21,799 bases of DNA from a virus, in IMG/VR virus record IMGVR_UViG_3300046460_000196, positions 1 through 21,799 of that record; one strand, written 5' to 3'. Position numbers and translations under genes: made by a program. The notes under the pieces were generated by a model. The model worked only from the letters and a program-made list of their open reading frames with translations. It did not search any database and was not told where the DNA came from. This document shows positions 6,218-12,740 of the stretch, piece by piece (positions within the stretch are counted from its first letter, which is position 1; every line of letters starts with the position of its first letter).

Positions 6218-7504
6218 TTAAACCTCGCCTATGGTTGATTCTTGAATGGCCTTGCAGGCCTTGTTTTCTGTGGCTTCCAGCGAATTACCCGAATTTTCGT
6301 TTCTACCGTCCTTCAACCCGTGAATCAGGGAAAAACCCTTGGCGTCTAAATGGGCGTGCCACAGTTCGAGGGCAGCACGCTTGCGCTCTTCCACGGTGGT
6401 GTGGATGTAGGCCTGCACGTTGTGGCCCATGGCGTGGTTGATCAGCATCTCGCCGATCAGGAAGTCGATACCGAGATCGGCCCATCCAGTCCGGGCCAAC
6501 TTGCGCAGGTCGTGACTGCTCCACTCGCCCTTCCCCAACCCGGTGAACACGGCGCTGGCCTGCCCTTCGCTCATGCCCTTTCCGCCGCGGGAGCGAAACA
6601 GGCAATCGCCGTCGTAATGGCTCGCCTGTTGCGCCGCGCGATACCGGATTAAAAGGGAGCAGACTTGATCGGTCAGCGGGAGCGAATGCTCAACGCGCGT
6701 CTTGGTATTGCCCACCGGCAGATACCACGTGCGCTCGGCCAGGCTGATGTGCGACCACTGGGCTTTGCGGGTTTCGCCGATCCGGGTGCCGTGACACAGC
6801 ATCATCAGCGCGAGCATGGCCGGTTGTGCATCGAACTCGAACAGCTCATGCAGCTGGCCCAGCACCCCCTCGATCTGCACACCACGAAGGCGCGCCGGCT
6901 TGGCCTTGATCTTGGTCTTGGAGAAGTCGCTGAACTTGATGCCCGCCATCGGGTTGACCGGGATCAAACCCAGGGTGTGCGCCTGACGGCAAGCGACCAC
7001 CAACAGGCCGAAGATCAGCCGGACAAACTCCAGCGACAGCGTCTCCTGCAGTGGCCACATCAACTGGGTGTCAAGGGTGCCGTGGCGCACATCGGCAAGC
7101 GCCAAGTCACCCACGCGCGGGATCAGGTGACAGGCGATGGCTGACTTGCCGGTGGCCTTGCGCTTGTCGGAGAGGTTGCGGTCACGGCTCATCCGGTCGG
7201 CGTACCAGTTCAGCAGTTCACCCAGCGTTGCCCACGGCGACACGGCGGCACCTGCTTCCGGGTCGGTGCTCAGGCGCATGCGCAGGTCAGGCAATGCGGC
7301 CAGCACCGCCTTCGCCGACAGATCCGGATAGGCGCCAATCCGGTTCCACTTCTTGCGCACTACCAGGCTCCAGGTCCCCCGAGGCCGCGCCTCGGTGAAC
7401 CGGAAATACAGTCCCGGGTGACGCGGGTCACGCATCAGCACCGTGGCCGGATCATCAGCACGCCGACGAATCTCGGCATCGGAAAAGGCCACGGTCATTG
7501 TCAT
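6218..7504 (-). CDS. Second tyrosine recombinase, inside the replication/recombination region
   Basis: 428 residues from ATG 7502-7504, which overlaps the TGA of the VRR-NUC gene (ATGA); a 24-residue extension is possible but lacks support. All catalytic residues of the tyrosine recombinase family are present: R241 (CHGTRIGE), K268 (NTKTR), H331 and R334 (SSHDLRKLA), H357 (INHAMGH) and Y366 (AYIHTT), followed by the ERKRAALELW helix typical of P4-type integrases. An SAM-like core-binding region precedes it (about 90-190). It is far from the attachment site, where a different integrase sits, and is cotranscribed with replication genes, so it probably acts on replicating DNA (dimer or concatemer resolution) rather than integration. 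Confidence 0.9.
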   Translation of the reverse strand: MTMTVAFSDAEIRRRADDPATVLMRDPRHPGLYFRFTEARPRGTWSLVVRKKWNRIGAYPDLSAKAVLAALPDLRMRLSTDPEAGAAVSPWATLGELLNWYADRMSRDRNLSDKRKATGKSAIACHLIPRVGDLALADVRHGTLDTQLMWPLQETLSLEFVRLIFGLLVVACRQAHTLGLIPVNPMAGIKFSDFSKTKIKAKPARLRGVQIEGVLGQLHELFEFDAQPAMLALMMLCHGTRIGETRKAQWSHISLAERTWYLPVGNTKTRVEHSLPLTDQVCSLLIRYRAAQQASHYDGDCLFRSRGGKGMSEGQASAVFTGLGKGEWSSHDLRKLARTGWADLGIDFLIGEMLINHAMGHNVQAYIHTTVEERKRAALELWHAHLDAKGFSLIHGLKDGRNENSGNSLEATENKACKAIQESTIGEV

Positions 7505-7932
7505 GCGGCCACCACTGTGGGAGCGAGTCGCAGGTAAGCGCGGATCTGCTCCACCGTATCGAAGTGCCCACGGCACACCACCGCTAAATACCCCTGTTCA
7601 TTGAGCTTGCGGATGCGTTCATGCTGGCTTGGCGAGATAGCAGCGTCGTTCGGCGGTGTCGCCTTGAATTCGATGTACAACCCAAAGAATCCGCCGCGCG
7701 CCATGGTCAGCACCAGGTCGGGAATACCGGCTTTCACACCCTGGGCCTTCAGCTTGCCAGCGACCGCCTTGACGCGGTGCCCGCCGTTGGGAACGTGGTA
7801 CATCAACTCGAACACTGCCGGGTAGCGCAGCTCAAGCTCGCGCATCAACGCGGTCTGTTCCTGCCCTTCCCGGTCGATTGGTTTGGCGCGGGACGGTTTC
7901 TGCTTGAACAGCCTGGGTTTGGCGGGTGTCAT
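7501..7932 (-). CDS. VRR-NUC domain nuclease
   Basis: 143 residues with the PD-(D/E)XK-like VRR-NUC core: E25-Q26 in REGQEQTALM, GIPDLVLT (D72) and YIEFKA (E88, K90), then Q103 in SPSQHERI. Such stand-alone VRR-NUC proteins in phages are structure-specific nucleases, thought to process branched DNA or act as Holliday-junction resolvases in place of RusA. N-terminus is Lys/Arg/Pro-rich. GGAGAG lies 5 nt upstream of the ATG; the start overlaps the preceding stop and the stop overlaps the recombinase start, so these three genes are translationally coupled. Confidence 0.9.
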   Translation of the reverse strand: MTPAKPRLFKQKPSRAKPIDREGQEQTALMRELELRYPAVFELMYHVPNGGHRVKAVAGKLKAQGVKAGIPDLVLTMARGGFFGLYIEFKATPPNDAAISPSQHERIRKLNEQGYLAVVCRGHFDTVEQIRAYLRLAPTVVAA

Positions 7933-8132
7933 ACAGACTCTCCAGTTAATCGGTCGATGACTTCAAAGGTCGTGGGCCACATCCGCGCACCGTAGGTTTT
8001 GGCCATCTCGACACACCTAAAAATGGCCGCCGCGTGGTCCTGCTCAAAGGTGAGATCCCACTTGTAGCCGCAGCAGTGCACGGCGTAGCGGTACTCGGCG
8101 GGATCAACAAGGACCAGGTGTGGATTAGGCAC
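7929..8132 (-). CDS. Conserved small phage protein of unknown function
   Basis: 67 residues with a GTG start at 8130-8132 that overlaps the end of the P-like gene by 8 nt and has a G-rich upstream sequence. Its TGA overlaps the VRR-NUC ATG (ATGA). It contains a Cys-Cys pair (VHCCGYKW) and ends in an aromatic-rich stretch (MWPTTFEVIDRLTGESV). No family recognised. Coupling on both sides supports a real gene. Confidence 0.65.
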   Translation of the reverse strand: MPNPHLVLVDPAEYRYAVHCCGYKWDLTFEQDHAAAIFRCVEMAKTYGARMWPTTFEVIDRLTGESV

Positions 8133-8820
8133 GGGCCGCCCCCCGCGAACGCATGGCCCGCAAATCGGCCAGCGCCTGATTACCGATTACCGGATTGCGC
8201 ACGGCAGCCGGCGCTGGCAACTCCGCAACCGGTACCGCTGGTAGCTGCTCGCCCATCCAGACCTTACGCACCTGCTCCATGTATCGCTTCTCGAAGCTGA
8301 GCAAACCCAGCTCGCGGCTGAGCAGCGGTAAGCTGTGAAATCCGGCAGCCGCCGTGGCGTGGTACACCGCCGGGTGAAACCACTTTGCAACGCTGCGCAT
8401 CGCCGGATGGCAATTGCGCATAGCCTGATTGAACGCCGAATCGACGCTCGGCAAGCCGATCATGTCCGGGGTTGGCACGCAGCCCTGAATGAACTTGCCC
8501 ACGCTAGGGATGAAATCTGACGGTTCGGCGCGGCAACGGATAAGGCCGATGTCGATCTGCTCCTGGGTGCAGATGCCGTTCTCGATGAACGCCTGTAGCC
8601 AGGTGGCTTTCGATTCCATGTAGGCCTTCTTGTCCGGCCACGCCTGGCGCCAAGCAGTGCGAATCGAGCGCAACTGGCGGAACAGTTGGTTGATCACCTT
8701 GCCGGTTTCGCGAGCCCGATCCTGTTGAGCCTGAACTGATACGTCGGTGGTCGCTTCGATGGACTCGCCCTGGCTGACCTTGGTGATCGCCTTGGCCGCG
8801 AGCGTGGAAACTGATCTCAT
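8125..8820 (-). CDS. Phage replication protein P-like (helicase loader)
   Basis: 231 residues from ATG 8818-8820, chosen because AAGGGG lies 6 nt upstream and the ATG overlaps the O-gene TGA; an ATG at 8841 has no ribosome site. Features fit lambda P family proteins: VINQLFRQLRSIRTAWRQAW near the N-terminus, ENGICTQEQIDIGLIRCR and the 'F.PSVGKFI..C' motif (DFIPSVGKFIQGC) in the middle. P proteins recruit the host DnaB helicase to the O-bound origin. C-terminal third is Ala/Pro-rich linker followed by a basic tail. It lies directly after the O-like origin-binding gene, the lambda order. Confidence 0.87.
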   Translation of the reverse strand: MRSVSTLAAKAITKVSQGESIEATTDVSVQAQQDRARETGKVINQLFRQLRSIRTAWRQAWPDKKAYMESKATWLQAFIENGICTQEQIDIGLIRCRAEPSDFIPSVGKFIQGCVPTPDMIGLPSVDSAFNQAMRNCHPAMRSVAKWFHPAVYHATAAAGFHSLPLLSRELGLLSFEKRYMEQVRKVWMGEQLPAVPVAELPAPAAVRNPVIGNQALADLRAMRSRGAARA

Positions 8821-9617
8821 ATCGAACCCCTTTTCATCCATTCGGTGTTGTCGTCGTCGAACTCGTCCGAATCGGCGGACGATGCATTTCCAGCAGCCTT
8901 TACTCGCTCACGCCTTACCCAGGTCGCCAATCGGAAGCACCATCCGGCAGCGCTGTCGACTGTCGCTGCCTTGGCAACGAAGAAGCCCTTGAACCCGACG
9001 AGCAGATCGACGGTCACCGAGTCATCGGGCAAACCAGCAATGGCGAGCTGATCAGCCATGGCCTTTGCTGCTGGCTGCCAAGTGGCGAACATGGAGAAGC
9101 GTTGGCGTTCATCCACCGACTCGATCGCTACCTGATCCTGCTCGGCAATCACATCGGCGATTTCGCGCTGCAGCTGCTCTTCGGTTCCTTGATGGTTAAT
9201 TGATGTATTGGGTGCAGCCGCTGCACCCCGTACTGTTCCAGGCTGCACCCCGTTCTGTTGTGAATTGCACCCCGTGGCGTCATCTGCACCCCGCTTTGCA
9301 CGGGGTGCAGGATTTGCACCCCGCGTTAGTTGTAGGTCGTAAACAACTGGGCGGCGGTCATGGCGATCGATGTGTACAGCGGCAATGGCCTGATTGCCCT
9401 TCTGGATGAGCCCGACCTTCTCCAAATCATCCAGCTTGTAGCGCACGGTGCGCTCGGACAGACCGGTGTCCTGAGCCAAGGTCGAGGCAGAAGGAAAGGC
9501 GCCAGCACCGTTCGAACCGGCGTAGTTGGCCAGACACAACAGCACGTGACGCGCACTGGAGTCTTTCAGGGATTCAGTGGGCAAAGAGAGCGCCCAAGAC
9601 ATTGCTTGGACACTCAC
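8817..9617 (-). CDS. Phage replication initiator, O-like, winged-helix N-terminus
   Basis: 266 residues with a GTG start at 9615-9617 (reads MSVQAMSWALSLPTES), which overlaps the TGA of a 42-residue frame (GTGA); GGAA is 7 nt upstream. An internal ATG at 9602 is the alternative. Residues 22-95 form a winged helix: ARHVLLCLANYAGSNG, FPSASTLAQDTGLSERTVRY, LEKVGLIQKG. Residues 98-140 are a Gly/Ala-rich linker encoded by the origin iterons. Residues 172-240 (RFSMFATWQPAA, AGLPDD, FKGFF, GWCFRLATWVRRER) look like the DnaT/DnaB-contact domain of phage primosome proteins. It should bind the iterons and, with P, load DnaB. C-terminus is acidic (SDEFDDDNTEW). Confidence 0.88.
   Translation of the reverse strand: MSVQAMSWALSLPTESLKDSSARHVLLCLANYAGSNGAGAFPSASTLAQDTGLSERTVRYKLDDLEKVGLIQKGNQAIAAVHIDRHDRRPVVYDLQLTRGANPAPRAKRGADDATGCNSQQNGVQPGTVRGAAAAPNTSINHQGTEEQLQREIADVIAEQDQVAIESVDERQRFSMFATWQPAAKAMADQLAIAGLPDDSVTVDLLVGFKGFFVAKAATVDSAAGWCFRLATWVRRERVKAAGNASSADSDEFDDDNTEWMKRGSI
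9210..9323. repeat. Phage replication origin: iterons of (C/T)TGCACCCCG inside the O gene
   Basis: Direct copies at 9221-9230, 9243-9252, 9265-9274, 9284-9293 and 9314-9323, one inverted copy at 9301-9310 and a partial inverted copy (GGGTGCAG) at 9210-9217. The first three are spaced exactly 22 bp, about two helical turns. They fall in the protein linker and are translated in more than one frame, so they are conserved as DNA, not as peptide. This is the lambda arrangement, in which O protein binds iterons in its own gene. Confidence 0.85.
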
Positions 9618-9742
9618 AGCGAGGTTCCAACATTGAGTGCGGTAGCCTCGCGTGAGGACATGGTGTGACACGACACCTTTTGCGATTGCCCCAAAAGTGT
9701 CGCGACATGGTGGGTATTGCCGAGAGTAACGATGCTGTTCAT
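9614..9742 (-). CDS. Small coupled gene upstream of O (42 residues), possibly an antirepressor remnant
   Basis: An ATG at 9740-9742 with GAGGGG 5 nt upstream opens a 42-residue frame whose TGA overlaps the GTG of the O gene. The start MNSIVTLGN and the later HTMSSRE recall the N-terminus of Rha/antirepressor-type phage proteins, which often begin MNS(L/I)VTLG and continue TMSSREIAEL. Here the DNA-binding part is missing, so this may be a remnant now used as a translational leader, or an independent small protein. The ribosome site and coupling are good; the family link is tentative. Confidence 0.45.
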   Translation of the reverse strand: MNSIVTLGNTHHVATLLGQSQKVSCHTMSSREATALNVGTSL

Positions 9743-9772
9743 AATGGCCCCTCAGTGTTTTACGTTGTAAAG

Positions 9773-9799
9773 AAGCCGGTCTAGCCACCGGCTTTTTTG
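9773..9799 (+). terminator. Terminator-like hairpin upstream of O
   Basis: AAGCCGGT at 9773-9780 pairs with ACCGGCTT at 9787-9794, followed by TTTTG on the plus strand. No plus-strand gene ends here. On the minus strand the stem is followed by only CTTTAC, so it would be a leaky stop in the PR operon, comparable in place to lambda tR1 (after cro/cII region). Confidence 0.55.
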
Positions 9800-9828
9800 T
9801 GTCTGCGATTCAGGCGATTACTTTTTCA

Positions 9829-9909
9829 TCAGGCGCGACCAATCCCGCCGATTGAGCTGCCGCTCTCAGCGTTCAATGTCCCCACACGTCCTGATGTCTT
9901 GCCGTCCAT
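9829..9909 (-). CDS. Possible 26-residue peptide between CII and O
   Basis: ATG 9907-9909 with GGGGA about 6 nt upstream, reading MDGKTSGRVGTLNAESG and on to a double stop (TGATGA). Gly/Ser-rich, no family. Listed because the ribosome site is good and because the 230-bp stretch between the CII-type gene and the O leader holds no other frame. Confidence 0.25.
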   Translation of the reverse strand: MDGKTSGRVGTLNAESGSSIGGIGRA

Positions 9910-10019
9910 TTCCTTTCCCCTAATGGCCTTCCTGGTGCGATCGGCTTAAGTGCCAACTACGCATTCATTGCTCACCGGCCCCCGCCGATGCAGTTTCGTT
10001 TTCGTCGTGGCCCAACTTC

Positions 10020-10442
10020 TCAAGCGACCTTCACCGACTGCTCCATCACGTCCAGCTCGTTCCGGACATGCTCGATTTCTTTGCGGATACCCTGCTTCTC
10101 GATCTGGCTGACGTGCCCGTCGTCGAGAGCCGAGTGCACCGCGATAGTCAGGTCAGCGATTTCTTTGCCGACGTTCATCATCGAAGCAGTGAGCGTCTTC
10201 GGGGCCGGGGCTTCCTTTTTCACCAGGTCGAAACCGAACTGACCAGCCAAGGCAGCGAGCGGGCGCATATCGCCGGTATGCAGCAGAATCCCGAACAGAT
10301 GCTCGATGGTGAGGTGGTGGGCGTCGTTATCCGGGTTCGCACGCTGCAGCAGGCTCACGTGCGGAACACCCATTTGGCCGGCAAGCACCTTCGCCTCGTT
10401 GTCCAGGACTGCGCTTTGGCAAGCCCGCAGGAATTCGTCCAT
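10020..10442 (-). CDS. Phage regulatory protein, CII/CP76 family
   Basis: 140 residues, ATG at 10442 with GAGGG 7 nt upstream. The N-terminal half matches the Phage_CP76 (CII-type) pattern: EAKVLAGQMGVPHVSLLQRA (helix-turn-helix, about 16-35), NPDNDAHHLTIEHLFGILLH, then PLAALAGQFGFDLV. The C-terminal half is a likely coiled coil. It is the second gene of the PR operon, after cro and before O, the position of lambda cII. CII activates the repressor-establishment promoter in lambda; in this family the target is not shown by sequence. Confidence 0.87.
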   Translation of the reverse strand: MDEFLRACQSAVLDNEAKVLAGQMGVPHVSLLQRANPDNDAHHLTIEHLFGILLHTGDMRPLAALAGQFGFDLVKKEAPAPKTLTASMMNVGKEIADLTIAVHSALDDGHVSQIEKQGIRKEIEHVRNELDVMEQSVKVA

Positions 10443-10518
10443 TCGTAAACCCTCGTTTTTGTTTCAGTGGTAGCGCGCCATCACGCATTGCAAAATGTTT
10501 CCAGTCACGGCAAATGAG

Positions 10519-10713
10519 TTACGCAGCCGTGCTTTGAGACGGAAACGGGCGGATTTCCTCCGCGGTAAAGGTTCCATCCGCATGCTCAATTACTTGGATG
10601 TCTCGCTCCGCTTTCAAAGCTTTAGAGATCGCCGGAGAGCTGACGCCAAGAGCCTTGGCGACGGCGGTCTGCCCCATCCTCTCGACCAACAATGGCAATG
10701 GCGTCTTCTTCAT
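10519..10713 (-). CDS. cro: Cro-type repressor
   Basis: 64 residues. The core MGQTAVAKALGVSSPAISKA (about 13-32) is a helix-turn-helix of the Cro family, and the C-terminal segment IEHADGTFTAEEIRPF resembles the dimerising strand of Cro proteins. It is the first gene from PR and divergent from cI, with the shared operators between them. Cro shuts off early transcription and favours lytic growth. No strong ribosome site is visible upstream of the ATG. Confidence 0.9.
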   Translation of the reverse strand: MKKTPLPLLVERMGQTAVAKALGVSSPAISKALKAERDIQVIEHADGTFTAEEIRPFPSQSTAA

Positions 10714-10747
10714 TTCTGTGCTCGACCAAGCTTGATGTGTGGAACCA

Positions 10748-10776
10748 ATATTAACCGCCGGTTAGTTTTCAGGCAA
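10748..10776 (-). promoter_or_regulatory. PR-like promoter of cro
   Basis: On the minus strand TTGCCT (complement of 10771-10776), 17-bp spacer, TATA box TAATAT (complement of 10748-10753). Operators 10751-10765 and 10775-10789 cover the -10 and -35 boxes, so CI or Cro binding would block it. Start of transcription expected near 10741. Confidence 0.8.
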
Positions 10777-10814
10777 TACCGCCGGTTAGCGCAAATAACT
10801 TAACCAACGGTTAA
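10751..10814. promoter_or_regulatory. Right operator region: three copies of a TTAACCG-C-CGGTTAA-like operator
   Basis: TTAACCGCCGGTTAG at 10751-10765, AATACCGCCGGTTAG at 10775-10789 and TTAACCAACGGTTAA at 10800-10814. Start-to-start spacing is 24 and 25 bp. The third, most divergent copy lies 9 bp before the cI start codon and probably sets cI autoregulation, like lambda OR3. I could not assign the cI maintenance promoter boxes with confidence; cI also has no good ribosome site, so its maintenance mRNA may have a very short leader. Confidence 0.88.
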
Positions 10815-10823
10815 ATTTCACGG

Positions 10824-11696
10824 ATGAGCAAAAAGAAAGAGTTATCCCCCGAGCTGAAAGCTGAGTGCGACGCTGCCAAGGCGCTTTTCGTATCGAAAAA
10901 GAACGCGCTCGGCCTCACACAAGCGAGTCTTGCTGAGGCTGCGGACATTTCGGCGGCTGCCGTCGCGATGTACCTGAACGGCACAAATCCGCTGAATGCG
11001 AAATTCGCCGCAGTGCTCTCGCGCCTACTTGGCGTGCCGGTTGAGAAATTCAGCAAACGGCTCGCCAAAGAGATCAGCGGCCTGACAACCACTGCAGATC
11101 AGGCTACCGAGCTCGGATCGAATGCTTCGGCCGCCGACCTGGTCAGACAGATGCTAGCGAGACAAGGGAAAAGTCTTTCTGAGGACGCGAGAAGACGCCT
11201 GCTCGCTGCGGCCGAATCAGACGATGGCGGTGGAGTGCTCGACGTTGACTATTACCGACCAGGCGTCGTCGGTGACGAGGTATGGATTGCGCATTACGAC
11301 GTCCGAGCAGCTATGGGTGGCGGGCAAATACCACACGACTATCCAGAGTTACTTCAGGACGTGAGGGTAAGTCCTCAACACCTGCGCGAGATGGGCGTCG
11401 AGTTCAAAGAGCACTTTCACCTCAAGATGGTCACAGGCTGGGGTCAATCGATGGCGCCCACAATCAAGCACCGCGACCCGCTCCTAGTCGACATCAGCAT
11501 TCGCGAGTTCGTGGGGGATGGGATTTACATGTTCTCTTGGGAAGGCCACCTGTACATCAAACGTCTTCAGTGGATCGGTGATGATCATATCAAGATGATT
11601 TCCGATAACACGAGACATCCGCCGCAAACCATCAGGGCCGATGAGACGTTCATCCAGGCGCGGGTGCTACTGGTTTGGAACGCGCACTTGGTCTGA
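10824..11696 (+). CDS. cI: CI-type prophage repressor (XRE helix-turn-helix plus S24 domain)
   Basis: 290 residues. N-terminal XRE helix-turn-helix about 15-75 (KNALGLTQASLAEAADISAA, then YLNGTNPLNAKFAAVLSRLL). A linker follows, then a LexA-like S24 domain with S209 (GWGQSMAPTI) and K246 (LYIKRLQ), the Ser-Lys dyad. The region where the cleavage site should lie reads VRAAMGGGQIP (about 161-170): neither Ala-Gly nor Cys-Gly. RecA-driven self-cleavage is therefore doubtful. It keeps the prophage silent through the operators at 10751-10814 and 13624-13662. It is followed by three small genes and a terminator at 12577, likely one lysogenic operon. Confidence 0.93.
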   Translation: MSKKKELSPELKAECDAAKALFVSKKNALGLTQASLAEAADISAAAVAMYLNGTNPLNAKFAAVLSRLLGVPVEKFSKRLAKEISGLTTTADQATELGSNASAADLVRQMLARQGKSLSEDARRRLLAAAESDDGGGVLDVDYYRPGVVGDEVWIAHYDVRAAMGGGQIPHDYPELLQDVRVSPQHLREMGVEFKEHFHLKMVTGWGQSMAPTIKHRDPLLVDISIREFVGDGIYMFSWEGHLYIKRLQWIGDDHIKMISDNTRHPPQTIRADETFIQARVLLVWNAHLV

Positions 11697-11744
11697 TCTG
11701 GCGCCGCGGGGATCTGTAACCGATCGGGAATTAGGGATGAAGGC

Positions 11745-11933
11745 ATGGCGCACTCACTTCAATACCAGATAAGAGACTCCATCAATGCCATTGAGGTAGA
11801 GGTAGAGAGGTTACTCGATGTGGCGGACGCTCTCACTGAAGCAGGAAATGATGAATTGGCTGAAACTGTTTTGACTCAGGTCCAAAAGATTCTTGAGGCG
11901 TCGCTTGCGTTGAGAATCGCTGCGGAGCACTGA
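11745..11933 (+). CDS. Small helical protein in the cI operon
   Basis: 62 residues (MAHSLQYQIRDSINAIEVEV...). AGGGA lies 7 nt before the ATG. Almost wholly helical with heptad-like Leu/Ile/Val spacing and a repeated acidic pattern (EVEVERLLDVADALTEAGND), so a short coiled coil or helical bundle. It follows cI by 48 nt on the same strand and would be expressed in the lysogen. No family recognised. Its IEVEVERLLDVADALTEAGN resembles VELVRIAERLSHAGN in the protein from 12332, suggesting that the two share an ancestor. Confidence 0.6.
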   Translation: MAHSLQYQIRDSINAIEVEVERLLDVADALTEAGNDELAETVLTQVQKILEASLALRIAAEH

Positions 11934-11957
11934 GCCCCACAGGGGCGGTTGCGGGGT

Positions 11958-12008
11958 TATCTGGCGTGGCGGGAAAATATAGACATGTATGGTTCAAGCC
12001 GCCAGATA
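11958..12008. repeat. 9-bp inverted repeat between small genes of the cI operon
   Basis: TATCTGGCG at 11958-11966 and CGCCAGATA at 12000-12008 are perfect complements 33 nt apart. In RNA they could form a long-loop hairpin in the 108-nt gap. No U-tract follows, so it is not a standard terminator; it may be an mRNA stability element or an operator pair. Confidence 0.45.
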
Positions 12009-12041
12009 GCGTGAGCCAAGAGCCAACTGAGTGGACTCTGG

Positions 12042-12299
12042 ATGAAAAATGCAATCAAGGAAATCACCGAAGCTCTAGACCAGCAGATGGAGCTGAATTT
12101 TTTCATGGCTCGCAAGCTGATAGAGCTGTCCCCGCCCGACGAACGAAAGCACCTGAAAAAAGAGCTGCATACCCGACTCAGCACGCTAAGGGAGCGGACC
12201 TTAAAAGCTACTTCCGCACTTGATAGCTTGGTGGGAGATCACAAGCAGCCCCGATCCTCGGTACTGCTGACGATCAAGAATTGGTTTTCCCGCAGCTGA
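12042..12299 (+). CDS. Small helical protein in the cI operon
   Basis: 85 residues starting MKNAIKEITEALDQQMELNF. Helical and highly charged (ERKHLKKELHTRLSTLRERT), with a hydrophobic, aromatic C-terminus (VLLTIKNWFSRS) that could form an amphipathic membrane-contacting helix. Ribosome site is weak (GAGTGGA about 6 nt upstream). The overlapping plus-strand frame at 11966-12223 has atypical composition and is taken as a shadow. Lysogenically expressed by position; function unknown. Confidence 0.6.
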   Translation: MKNAIKEITEALDQQMELNFFMARKLIELSPPDERKHLKKELHTRLSTLRERTLKATSALDSLVGDHKQPRSSVLLTIKNWFSRS

Positions 12300-12331
12300 T
12301 ATCCGACACACCGAAGTTTTCAGGAGCCCCT

Positions 12332-12574
12332 ATGCCCCTCACAAAACCCAACCAAGACCTAAAGCGCGACCTCCAGGGTGTCGCCTCTGACCTGAAGTGG
12401 TCAGCCGTGGAGCTAGTTCGGATTGCAGAACGGCTAAGCCACGCAGGCAATGGACCAGACGCTGAGGCGCTTCGACGAATGATCTCAGTCTTCCAGCAAG
12501 ATGAGAAACGGCTGAATGGCTGGATTGAAGAAGTCAACGCAGGCCAGATCGGATGGGCACAAGAATTCGCATGA
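12332..12574 (+). CDS. Small helical protein, last gene of the cI operon
   Basis: 80 residues from ATG 12332 (MPLTKPNQDLKRDLQ), selected because AGGAG lies 5 nt upstream; the frame is open back to 12281 without a ribosome site. Helical; SAVELVRIAERLSHAGNGPD is like part of the 62-residue protein at 11745-11933. An intrinsic terminator begins 3 nt after the stop. Possibly an immunity or superinfection-exclusion function by analogy with rex genes, but only position supports this. Confidence 0.65.
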   Translation: MPLTKPNQDLKRDLQGVASDLKWSAVELVRIAERLSHAGNGPDAEALRRMISVFQQDEKRLNGWIEEVNAGQIGWAQEFA

Positions 12575-12576
12575 GG

Positions 12577-12601
12577 GCCCGGCCATTGCGCCGGGCTTTT
12601 T
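12577..12601 (+). terminator. Intrinsic terminator of the cI operon
   Basis: GCCCGGC at 12577-12583 pairs with GCCGGGC at 12590-12596 around a 6-nt loop, followed by TTTTT. Plus-strand only. Confidence 0.88.
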
Positions 12602-12740
12602 ACATCTATCCTTCGCTGATAACCGATAACCTGAGCGGCTCTGCACAATACAAAGTGAGCATACGAATGGTGTACTCCATCTGACTTGGTGCAATGAGCA
12701 AGTAAGATCGGAGCCGCCCCACCCACCTGAAATTAGTCAT

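Noticed and set aside
6665-7144. Plus-strand 159-codon frame inside the second recombinase
   Set aside because: Antisense shadow; the recombinase frame has all catalytic residues.
11966-12223. Plus-strand 85-codon frame overlapping the 12042 gene
   Set aside because: Weaker start and unlikely composition compared with the overlapping MKNAIKEITE frame.
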